Assembly (NCBI GenBank): GCA_036308645.1
Contig: JAXJVH010000012.1
Coordinates: 1-5,654, forward strand
Length of the DNA stretch: 5,654 nucleotides
Reading direction: 5' to 3'
DNA from: RUG11462 sp036308645
GTDB taxonomy: Bacteria > Bacillota > Clostridia > Oscillospirales > Acutalibacteraceae
Shown here piece by piece: positions 1-4,797 of this stretch. The stretch's first letter is position 1; every line of letters starts with the position of its first letter. The translations under genes and the position numbers were made by a program. The notes under the pieces were generated by a model. It ran no database searches, had not been told where the DNA came from, and saw only the letters and a program-made list of their open reading frames with translations.

Positions 1-37
1 GACGGAAGGAGAGAAAGAATAAAGATAGATATATACT

Positions 38-97
38 TTGGCTTTTCTCTCCCTCAGTCTCGCTTCGCTCGACAGCTCCCTCGTCAGAGGGAGCCAA
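38..97. repeat. 60-bp palindromic repeat element (REP/MITE-like)
   Basis: The element is bounded by a perfect 6-bp inverted repeat, TTGGCT (38-43) and AGCCAA (92-97). Inside, GCTCCCTC (75-82) and GAGGGAGC (87-94) form a perfect 8-bp hairpin with a GTCA loop. A second CTCCCTC (49-55) could pair with the same GAGGGAG (87-93), so two folds compete. The middle (57-73) is an imperfect palindrome around CGCTTCG. It is far more GC-rich than the surrounding DNA. From memory, very similar GC-rich CTCCCTC...GAGGGAGCC repeats are dispersed in intergenic DNA of gut Clostridia; this could not be searched here. No T-run follows the hairpin on the + strand, so it is not a typical terminator. Confidence 0.75.
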
Positions 98-240
98 TAT
101 ACACCCCAACCTTTGCAAAAGAACCTTTTTTAATATCAGTAAATTTTACTTAAAGATTCATTTGACTCAGTTTAGACTAAACAGAATATTTGAACAATCA
201 ATGCAATATTTATGTATGAATAAAAAATTTCAAAAATTGC

Positions 241-269
241 TTGACAAAATCAATGTATTATCGTATTAT
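241..269 (+). promoter_or_regulatory. Sigma-A promoter of the GntR-ABC operon
   Basis: The -35 box TTGACA (241-246) matches consensus at all six positions. The -10 box TATTAT (264-269) matches at five of six. The spacer is exactly 17 bp, and transcription would start near 276. The -10 box and start site lie inside the symmetric dyad at 252-291, which fits repression by steric block. Confidence 0.85.
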
Positions 270-291
270 GTAAATAGTACAGTAATACATT
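252..291. promoter_or_regulatory. 40-bp dyad, likely operator of the GntR repressor
   Basis: The outer arms AATGTATTA (252-260) and TAATACATT (283-291) are perfect 9-bp inverted repeats. Inner arms GTATTA (263-268) and TAGTAC (275-280) share the same centre, 271.5. In all, 16 of 20 symmetric positions are complementary. Each side carries two half-sites spaced 8 bp apart (GTATTA at 255 and 263; TAGTAC at 275 and TAATAC at 283). Only the right half would be transcribed from a start near 276, so it works as a DNA site and not as an RNA hairpin. Its place over the -10 box, just before a GntR gene, points to autoregulation, which is an inference. Confidence 0.75.
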
Positions 292-297
292 TGCATC

Positions 298-304
298 GGA
301 GGTG
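298..304 (+). promoter_or_regulatory. Ribosome binding site deciding a TTG start
   Basis: GGAGGTG lies 5 nt before the TTG codon at 310. No ATG or GTG in this frame lies at a suitable distance, so the strong site supports initiation at TTG. Confidence 0.8.
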
Positions 305-309
305 TTTTT

Positions 310-666
310 TTGGGCTGGAATTTTGATAACCGAAGTCCGATTTATATTCAAATAGCAGACCGAATTGAATCTGAAATTCTTTCGGGAAAAATGGGGCTTG
401 GCGATAAAATACCAAGCGTAAGAGAACTCGCCGCCACAGCCGCCGTCAACCCGAATACAATGCAAAGAGCATTGCAGGAACTTGAAAGCCGTTTATTGGT
501 TACCGTGCAACGGGCAAGCGGCAGACAGGTTACAGAGGATTTTGAAATAATAAAAAAAGCAAAACGTGACAAATCCGAGCAAATAGTAAAAGGCTTTACA
601 AATGAGATAAAACAACTCGGAATTTCAAAAGAAGAAACCGAAAGAATTATTGAAGAACTTTGGTAA
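310..666 (+). CDS. GntR-family transcriptional regulator, YtrA type
   Basis: This 118-residue protein is a short GntR regulator of the YtrA subfamily, expected to bind DNA as a dimer and repress its own ABC transporter operon. The N-terminal winged helix-turn-helix spans about residues 11-75: PIYIQIADRI opens the first helix, PSVRELA (35-41) is the GntR signature, and NPNTMQRALQELE (47-59) is the recognition helix. The wing ends at SGRQVTED. Residues 78-118 form the short charged helical tail typical of YtrA proteins, with no room for the larger FadR/HutC effector domains. The start is TTG, chosen because GGAGGTG sits 5 nt upstream. It is first in an operon, 36 bp before the ATPase gene, behind a promoter covered by a large dyad. 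Family members in Bacillus respond to cell-wall antibiotics; the inducer here is unknown. Confidence 0.92.
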   Translation: MGWNFDNRSPIYIQIADRIESEILSGKMGLGDKIPSVRELAATAAVNPNTMQRALQELESRLLVTVQRASGRQVTEDFEIIKKAKRDKSEQIVKGFTNEIKQLGISKEETERIIEELW

Positions 667-690
667 AACCATAAAATCAGTTTTTATTTT

Positions 691-698
691 AGGAGGAG
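691..698 (+). promoter_or_regulatory. Ribosome binding site of the ABC ATPase gene
   Basis: AGGAGGAG is a near-perfect anti-16S match; its AGGAGG core ends 6 nt before the ATG at 703. It lies in the 36-bp gap after the regulator stop, where no terminator or new promoter is visible, so the genes are likely co-transcribed. Confidence 0.8.
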
Positions 699-702
699 TT
701 TT

Positions 703-1401
703 ATGAGTACATTATTGGAATGTAACAATATAACCAAATTTTTTGGTTGTGTAAAAGCGCTTGATAATGTTAGCTTAAATCTTGAAAGCGGTAAAATTAT
801 CGGACTTTTAGGTCCGAACGGAAGCGGCAAAACAACATTGATAAAAATTGCCGCAGGTCTTATAAAACAAAATTCAGGCGAAATTCTTATCGACGGAAAA
901 TCACCGGGGTGTACTACAAAGAGCGTTGTTTCTTATCTGCCCGAGCGAAACTTTTTAAGCAACTCGATGAAAGTTTACGAAACGCTTGATATGTTTGAAG
1001 ATTTTTATAAAGATTTTGACCGACAAAAAGCCGAAGAAATGCTTGAAACGCTTTCAATCGACCGTAATCGCAAATATAAATCACTTTCAAAAGGAACAAA
1101 AGAAAAAGTACAGTTAGTGCTTGTAATGTCAAGAAGAGCAAAGCTCTATCTGCTTGATGAACCTATAGGCGGCGTAGACCCTGCTACGAGAGATTACATA
1201 CTTAATACGATTGTTTCAAACTATGCCGAGGACGCAACCGTTCTTATTTCAACTCACTTAATTGCCGATGTTGAAAAGGTTCTCGATGAATTTATATTGA
1301 TTAAAGACGGTCAGGTTGCTATGCAGTCTAATGTTGATGATTTGCGCGAAACACAGGGCAAATCGGTTGACGAGTATTTTAGGGAGGTATTCAGATGTTA
1401 G
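703..1401 (+). CDS. ABC transporter ATP-binding protein, YtrB-like
   Basis: This 232-residue protein is a single nucleotide-binding domain that would hydrolyse ATP on the cytoplasmic face to drive the permease encoded next. Visible motifs are Walker A GPNGSGKT (37-44), a Q-loop region SYLPE (77-81) with Glu in the usual Gln position, ABC signature LSKGT (128-132) in place of LSGGQ, Walker B LYLLDEP (148-154), D-loop GGVD (156-159) and switch His185 in ISTH. The LPE and LSKG variants are, from memory, common in the YtrB/ABC-2-type exporter group and do not imply loss of activity. Length is normal for a lone ATPase. The gene follows a YtrA-type repressor and overlaps the permease gene by 7 bp, which fits a YtrABC-like exporter. 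The substrate, possibly a peptide or cell-envelope antibiotic, cannot be told from sequence. Confidence 0.93.
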   Translation: MSTLLECNNITKFFGCVKALDNVSLNLESGKIIGLLGPNGSGKTTLIKIAAGLIKQNSGEILIDGKSPGCTTKSVVSYLPERNFLSNSMKVYETLDMFEDFYKDFDRQKAEEMLETLSIDRNRKYKSLSKGTKEKVQLVLVMSRRAKLYLLDEPIGGVDPATRDYILNTIVSNYAEDATVLISTHLIADVEKVLDEFILIKDGQVAMQSNVDDLRETQGKSVDEYFREVFRC

Positions 1402-2252
1402 GCAAACTTTTTAAATATGAAAACAAATCGGTTTCAAAACTTTTAACGCCAATGGCGTTAGCCGTAATAATTCTTCCTGTTTTAGGCGCATTAATTTTAA
1501 AAATGCAGTTCATTTTCGGAGATAAATTTGAAAACGGCAGTATTATTTCCTCTATATTCTCGTTAGCCTCGGGAATAATGATATTTTTTATAGTAATTGC
1601 TACAATTTCAGCATGTTTTATCTCGCTTTTCATTCTTATGCAAAGATATTATAAAAATCTTTTCAGCGACGAGGGGTATCTCACCTTTACTTTACCCGTA
1701 AAAACCAGCAGTATTATTTTAAGTAAACTTTTTACTGCGGTTATATGGTCTGTAATCATTACAATCTGCACAATCATAGGAGTAATAACCTTTGCGTTTT
1801 TCGGAACATCGGCGTCATTTGTAAATCACGAAGTTATCGACGGATTCTGTAAGGCGTTTAAACAGATTTTTGAGTTTTATTTTACAGGCAGCGCCGTTCA
1901 GATTATCTTCTTAATAGAACTTTTAATCAGCATAATTGTTTCGCTGTTTACTAATATTCTGCTGATGTATCTTGCTATTACAATAGGTTGTCAAATTGCG
2001 AAAAAACATAAGGTATTAGCCTCAATAGGTATGTATTTTGTAATATCATCCGTTGTTTCGGTTTTATCTACTATTATTCAGGTTATAACCACAACAACGC
2101 TTTACGGAGGGTTTGATTTTATTTACGTCGAGCCTACCCTGTCCGACGTTACTTTAATATTACTCCCTTCTATTATTTTCTCAATTATTTTAGGTGTATG
2201 CTACTTCTTATTAAATAACTATATACTTAAAAACAAACTTAATATTGAATAG
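1395..2252 (+). CDS. ABC-2-type transporter permease, six predicted membrane helices
   Basis: This 285-residue hydrophobic protein is the likely membrane partner of the upstream ATPase. By eye, six helices fall near residues 17-37, 55-82, 105-135, 165-200, 207-233 and 250-277. After helix 2 comes FSDEGYLTFTLPV (90-102), a segment I recall from ABC-2-like permeases of Clostridia that sit beside GntR/YtrB-type genes. The N-terminus (LGKLFKYENKS) is a short cytoplasmic lead with no signal peptide. The ATG at 1395 lies inside the end of the ATPase gene (7-bp overlap) and follows AGGGAGG (1381-1387), so translation is probably coupled. A homodimer of this protein with two ATPases would make a complete exporter. 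A strong terminator follows the stop codon. No specific substrate can be assigned. Confidence 0.85.
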   Translation: MLGKLFKYENKSVSKLLTPMALAVIILPVLGALILKMQFIFGDKFENGSIISSIFSLASGIMIFFIVIATISACFISLFILMQRYYKNLFSDEGYLTFTLPVKTSSIILSKLFTAVIWSVIITICTIIGVITFAFFGTSASFVNHEVIDGFCKAFKQIFEFYFTGSAVQIIFLIELLISIIVSLFTNILLMYLAITIGCQIAKKHKVLASIGMYFVISSVVSVLSTIIQVITTTTLYGGFDFIYVEPTLSDVTLILLPSIIFSIILGVCYFLLNNYILKNKLNIE

Positions 2253-2267
2253 ATATACTGTAAAAAC

Positions 2268-2303
2268 CAACCGTCAATGCAAAATTTTTCGCATTGACGG
2301 TTG
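2268..2303. terminator. Rho-independent terminator, probably bidirectional
   Basis: A perfect 13-bp stem pairs CAACCGTCAATGC (2268-2280) with GCATTGACGGTTG (2291-2303) around a 10-nt loop. On the + strand it is followed by ATTTTTGTTTTTATTTT (2304-2320), ending the GntR-ABC operon 16 bp after the permease stop. On the minus strand five Ts (2266-2262) follow one base after the stem, about 30 nt beyond the hydF stop, so it can end that converging transcript too. Confidence 0.92.
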
Positions 2304-2333
2304 ATTTTTGTTTTTATTTTATTATATTTTAAA

Positions 2334-3539
2334 TTAATCTTCTAACAAAGCCAGCGTTTCAGGTAAAACCTCTAAACTGCGTTTTAAAATTCCGTTCATA
2401 TAAGCGATAATTACGCCGTAATTTGTAAACGGTATATCCTGAATATCTGCCTGTTTTCTTCTCGAAGTCATTTCACGTTCATTGAGCATACAAGCGCCGC
2501 AATGAACAATAAGTTTATATTCGCTTAAATCCTCCGGGAACTCGCCGCCCGAAGTCCAATCAAATCGAATATCTTTATTAGTATGCGCTTTAATCCATTT
2601 AGGCATTTTTACGGTGCCTATATCGTCGCATTGGCGGTGGTGAGTGCAACCCTCACAGATAAGCACTTTATCTCCGTCTTTTAAATCTTCAATCGCTTTA
2701 GCGCCCTTAACCGCAGAATTCAAAAAGCCTTTATATCTTGCAAAAAGGATTGAAAAAGAGGTCAGCGGAATATCGTTTGGCACAATATTTTTAACAAAAC
2801 CGAACGCCTGCGAATCGGTTATAACCATTTTCGGCTTTTTCCCAAGATTTTTAAGCGTATCTTCAAGTTGAACTTCTTTTACAACAATGCAAGTACAGTC
2901 GCCGTCAAGCACATCACGGACAGTCTGCATCTGCGGCAAAATCATTCTGCCTTTAGGCGCCGCCGAATCAATAGGCGTAACCAATACTACAAAATCGTTT
3001 TCGGTTATCAAATCCGAGCAGATTTTTTTGTCGTCCTCTTCAAGTTTCGCCAAAGCGCCGATTTTTTCTTTAAGTTCATATATATTTGTGTTTTCGGTTG
3101 CGCTGACTAAAATCTCATTTGCGGAAAGAGCAATATTAGAATTCAACTCCGATTTATTATAAACAACTATATAAGGAATATTTTTATCCTTAAAAATGCC
3201 GATTAACTGCTCATCTATCTCGGTTTTGCCGACTGTAGCGTCAACAACCAATACCGCAACATCGGTTTTTCCTAAAATCTGCTTTGTTTTTTTAACACGC
3301 AGTTCGCCCAAAGCGCCCTCGTCATCAAAACCCGGCGTATCAATAATTACAACAGGTCCTATTGGCAACAGTTCCATTGCTTTTGAAACAGGGTCGGTGG
3401 TAGTGCCGAGTACATCGGATACAACCGATAACTGCTGTGCGGTAACTGCGTTGACAACGCTTGATTTTCCTGCATTTCGCTTGCCGAAAAATCCGATATG
3501 TACTCTGTTTGCTGATGGTGTGGAATTTAGATTAGACAT
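2334..3539 (-). CDS. hydF: [FeFe]-hydrogenase H-cluster maturation GTPase HydF
   Basis: HydF is the cytoplasmic scaffold on which the di-iron subcluster of [FeFe]-hydrogenase is assembled with the radical-SAM enzymes HydE and HydG, then passed to apo-HydA. The N-terminal GTPase domain shows G1 GKRNAGKSS (19-27), a GTTTDP switch region (45-50), G3 DTPG (67-70), G4 as NKSE (128-131) in place of NKxD, and a G5-like SA (146-147). The C-terminal iron-sulfur site is the HydF signature: CTH (298-300) and HCGAC (346-350), that is CxH then HCxxC. The length of 401 residues is normal. An upstream in-frame GTG at 3548 overlaps the ribosome binding site AGGAG (3552-3548), so the ATG at 3539, 8 nt after that site, is the start. 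No hydE, hydG or hydrogenase gene lies in the window. It follows the lipoprotein gene by 55 bp in the same direction. Confidence 0.96.
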   Translation of the reverse strand: MSNLNSTPSANRVHIGFFGKRNAGKSSVVNAVTAQQLSVVSDVLGTTTDPVSKAMELLPIGPVVIIDTPGFDDEGALGELRVKKTKQILGKTDVAVLVVDATVGKTEIDEQLIGIFKDKNIPYIVVYNKSELNSNIALSANEILVSATENTNIYELKEKIGALAKLEEDDKKICSDLITENDFVVLVTPIDSAAPKGRMILPQMQTVRDVLDGDCTCIVVKEVQLEDTLKNLGKKPKMVITDSQAFGFVKNIVPNDIPLTSFSILFARYKGFLNSAVKGAKAIEDLKDGDKVLICEGCTHHRQCDDIGTVKMPKWIKAHTNKDIRFDWTSGGEFPEDLSEYKLIVHCGACMLNEREMTSRRKQADIQDIPFTNYGVIIAYMNGILKRSLEVLPETLALLED

Positions 3540-3547
3540 ATTGTTCA

Positions 3548-3552
3548 CTCCT
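3548..3552 (-). promoter_or_regulatory. Ribosome binding site deciding the hydF start
   Basis: On the minus strand AGGAG (3552 to 3548) is followed by 8 nt and then ATG at 3539. The upstream GTG (3548-3546) shares its first base with this site and so cannot use it. The 3540-3594 gap is very AT-rich. It has a TATAAA-like box but no credible -35, and no terminator, so hydF may be read from the lipoprotein promoter. Confidence 0.75.
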
Positions 3553-3594
3553 TTTTACGTCTAATTTTATAATTAAATTTTATTTATAAAATAA

Positions 3595-4239
3595 CTACGG
3601 TTTACACACTTTACATGGCGTGTATCCTTTTTCTTTCGCATCGCCCACAATAATTTCAACGCAACTCTTTGCAAGATAGCGGCACCCTTTTCGATGATAG
3701 CGATTTCCCGTGTTAGTAATATATGCCGTATCAGTATCTTTAAGAGGCTCTAAAACATCGGTTGATTCAGGCTCTGCCGAAACAGATTCGGTATTATCCT
3801 CTGTTTTAGAATTATTATTTACGCTTGTTGCATAAACAGTTGAACTAAACGAAGTATTACCACCGTCTTTTATTTTAGATAAGACTGACTTTTTTGAATA
3901 ATTATTACCGACGTTGTTTTTATTTTCAGTCGAACTGATTTGCGGATTTTCGAGTTTTTTAGAGTTTTCTGGCTTACTGGTATTTTCGATATTCTTTAAA
4001 CTTTCTTTTTCACTCGCACTACTGTCGGTATTACCAAATGAATCTGCAATTTTTACTGTAAATTGTTCGCTCTCATCAGTACGCTTTACAGTAAAAAATG
4101 AAGTAACGTCACTCGCAGTTGTTTCGGATGCCGATGTTACAACGTTATAATGAGTGTAATTTACATTTTCGGTTGGCTCGCCGCCGCAAGAAGTTACAAG
4201 TAAACATACAGCAAAAATTATCGGTATTAACTTTTTCAT
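3595..4239 (-). CDS. Putative lipoprotein with C-terminal His/Cys metal-binding-like module
   Basis: This 214-residue protein has no function I can name. It begins with a lipoprotein signal: MKK, a hydrophobic core, then LVTSC with Cys18 as the lipidation site, so it should be anchored outside the membrane. Residues 19 to about 169 are a low-complexity linker rich in Ser, Thr, Asn, Glu and Lys, probably an unfolded stalk. The last 45 residues form a compact module, YITNTGNRYHRKGCRYL then GYTPCKVCKP, with His182, Cys186, Cys209 and Cys212. The H-x3-C...C-x2-C layout recalls the zinc site of the Ada N-terminal domain. I recall the same tail on secreted nucleases and ComEC/metallo-beta-lactamase proteins of Clostridia. 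The ATG at 4239 is chosen over a TTG at 4260 because AAAGGA (4252-4247) lies 7 nt before it. hydF follows in the same direction. Confidence 0.8.
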   Translation of the reverse strand: MKKLIPIIFAVCLLVTSCGGEPTENVNYTHYNVVTSASETTASDVTSFFTVKRTDESEQFTVKIADSFGNTDSSASEKESLKNIENTSKPENSKKLENPQISSTENKNNVGNNYSKKSVLSKIKDGGNTSFSSTVYATSVNNNSKTEDNTESVSAEPESTDVLEPLKDTDTAYITNTGNRYHRKGCRYLAKSCVEIIVGDAKEKGYTPCKVCKP

Positions 4240-4246
4240 TTTAACG

Positions 4247-4252
4247 TCCTTT
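4247..4252 (-). promoter_or_regulatory. Ribosome binding site deciding the lipoprotein start
   Basis: AAAGGA on the minus strand (4252 to 4247) lies 7 nt before the ATG at 4239. The in-frame TTG at 4260 is upstream of this site and would place seven residues before the Lys-Lys signal start, so it is unlikely to be used. Confidence 0.7.
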
Positions 4253-4283
4253 AAAATCAATAATAAAATCGACTTTTAAATAT

Positions 4284-4312
4284 ATTTTAGCAGAAAATGC
4301 TGATTAATACAA
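4284..4312 (-). promoter_or_regulatory. Promoter of the lipoprotein (and possibly hydF) transcript
   Basis: Read on the minus strand, a -35 box TTGTAT (4312-4307, four of six consensus bases) is followed by a 17-bp spacer and a -10 box TAAAAT (4289-4284). The -10 is preceded by TGC, making it an extended -10. Transcription would start near 4277, giving a leader of about 38 nt. Confidence 0.65.
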
Positions 4313-4319
4313 GATTAAT
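4302..4319. repeat. Tandem GATTAAT direct repeat at the lipoprotein promoter
   Basis: GATTAAT occurs at 4302-4308 and again at 4313-4319, 11 bp start to start, about one helical turn. The pair overlaps and flanks the -35 box of the minus-strand promoter. Tandem sites with this spacing are typical of OmpR/PhoB-type response regulators, but binding here is only an inference. Confidence 0.5.
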
Positions 4320-4374
4320 CCTTAAAAAGTTCAAAGAAAATTAATTATTTAATAGAGCCAATTGCAAAAAACTC

Positions 4375-4403
4375 TTGACAACAAAGCGAATTTGTGGTAA
4401 AAT
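4375..4403 (+). promoter_or_regulatory. Sigma-A promoter of ylxM-ffh
   Basis: TTGACA (4375-4380) is a perfect -35 box. After a 17-bp spacer comes TAAAAT (4398-4403), preceded by TGG, an extended -10. The A-rich run just upstream (about 4365-4371) could act as an UP element. The start site is expected near 4410. This is the strongest promoter in the window, as fits an essential housekeeping gene. Confidence 0.88.
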
Positions 4404-4411
4404 CCTGTAGG

Positions 4412-4433
4412 TGCAAAGGGAAAATACTTTGCA
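4412..4433 (+). promoter_or_regulatory. Hairpin at the 5' end of the ylxM-ffh mRNA
   Basis: TGCAAAG (4412-4418) pairs perfectly with CTTTGCA (4427-4433) around an 8-nt loop. With a start near 4410 the hairpin sits within two or three nucleotides of the transcript's 5' end, a position where stems often protect mRNA from decay. No T-run follows, so it is not a terminator. Confidence 0.55.
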
Positions 4434-4455
4434 GAACAGAAAAGCAACAAAAGGC

Positions 4456-4460
4456 AGGAG
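4456..4460 (+). promoter_or_regulatory. Ribosome binding site deciding the ylxM start
   Basis: AGGAG lies 8 nt before the ATG at 4469. An out-of-frame ATG at 4464 is only 3 nt away, too close to be used. The long upstream extension of the frame to a GTG at 4394 would start inside the promoter and is rejected. Confidence 0.8.
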
Positions 4461-4468
4461 ATAATGAA

Positions 4469-4792
4469 ATGGCTTCAAAAGATTTGGATATTTCATTTCT
4501 TCTTGATATTTACGGCGGTCTTTTGACCGATAAACAACGTACCTTTTTGGAATTTTATTATAATGATGATTTATCTCTCGCCGAGATTGCCGAAAATGAG
4601 GGCATCACCCGTCAGGGCGCTTATGATATTGTTAAGCGCGCTAAAGCGCAACTTGTAAAATTTGAAGAAAAACTGCTTTTAAACGAGCGTTTTAATAAAA
4701 TTTATGATGAAGCCGAAAAAATTTCAAACGGGACGGACGCTAAAATATCGGCAGAAAATATTAAGCGAATTATTTATAAAGAGGAGGCGTAA
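4469..4792 (+). CDS. ylxM: YlxM family helix-turn-helix protein (UPF0122), SRP-associated
   Basis: This 107-residue protein belongs to the YlxM/p13 family, small DNA-binding-like proteins encoded just before ffh in Firmicutes. In streptococci YlxM has been reported to bind the signal recognition particle and modulate its GTPases. It shows the family opening LLDIYGGLLTDKQRTFLEFYYNDDLSLAEIA in two parts: a first helix and then the sigma-70 region 4-like helix-turn-helix, with ITRQGAYDIVKRAKAQL (about 50-66) as recognition helix. A Glu/Lys-rich helical tail follows. The length is normal for the family. The ATG at 4469 is chosen because AGGAG lies 8 nt before it and because it gives the usual N-terminus. 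Only 5 bp separate its stop codon from the ffh start, so the two are co-transcribed and probably coupled. Confidence 0.93.
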   Translation: MASKDLDISFLLDIYGGLLTDKQRTFLEFYYNDDLSLAEIAENEGITRQGAYDIVKRAKAQLVKFEEKLLLNERFNKIYDEAEKISNGTDAKISAENIKRIIYKEEA

Positions 4793-4797
4793 TTTCA

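Larger units (their letters stand above)
1..309. other. Intergenic region without a convincing gene
   Basis: Positions 1-37 are purine-rich and featureless. The 60-bp repeat follows at 38-97. Between 98 and 240 the DNA is AT-rich and holds two 13-bp perfect palindromes, each with a single central base: AGTAAA-T-TTTACT (138-150) and GTTTAG-A-CTAAAC (170-182). The promoter and operator of the downstream GntR operon fill 241-291, and its ribosome binding site is at 298-304. A frame on the + strand is open from position 3 to 326, but it crosses the repeat and the promoter, has no start with a ribosome binding site, and reads as non-coding. Confidence 0.7.

Noticed and set aside
75..94. Perfect GC-rich 8-bp hairpin as a terminator of a gene to the left.
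   Set aside because: No T-tract follows on the + strand, and the hairpin is part of a larger element with inverted ends.
1..153. A second open frame reading LPQSRFARQLPRQREP through the repeat, ending at TAA 151-153.
   Set aside because: The peptide is simply the translation of the structured repeat. No family is recognisable and the rest is low-complexity intergenic DNA.
3..326. A + strand frame open across the left intergenic region, with a possible ATG at 201 or 216.
   Set aside because: It runs through the 60-bp repeat, the promoter and the operator, has no ribosome binding site before either ATG, and ends inside the GntR gene. It is better explained as chance openness.
2644..3564. Several + strand open frames opposite hydF (for example 2887-3162 and 3196-3564).
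   Set aside because: They are antisense to a clear hydF with all its motifs, have no ribosome binding sites and resemble no family; they mirror the hydF codon pattern.
3564..3594. A hydF-specific promoter with a TATAAA box at 3571-3566.
   Set aside because: The hexamer 17 bp upstream is TTATTT, a poor -35, and the whole gap is AT-rich, so a TATAAA match has little weight.
4394..4468. Extension of ylxM to a GTG start at 4394, giving a Cys/Lys-rich N-terminus.
   Set aside because: The GTG lies within the promoter, upstream of the predicted transcript start, while an AGGAG site 8 nt before the ATG at 4469 gives the normal family N-terminus.
4405..4468. Small stable RNA such as SRP RNA just upstream of ylxM.
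   Set aside because: The only structure is one 7-bp hairpin. The conserved SRP RNA apical loop with GGAA tetraloop and its flanking bulges is absent.
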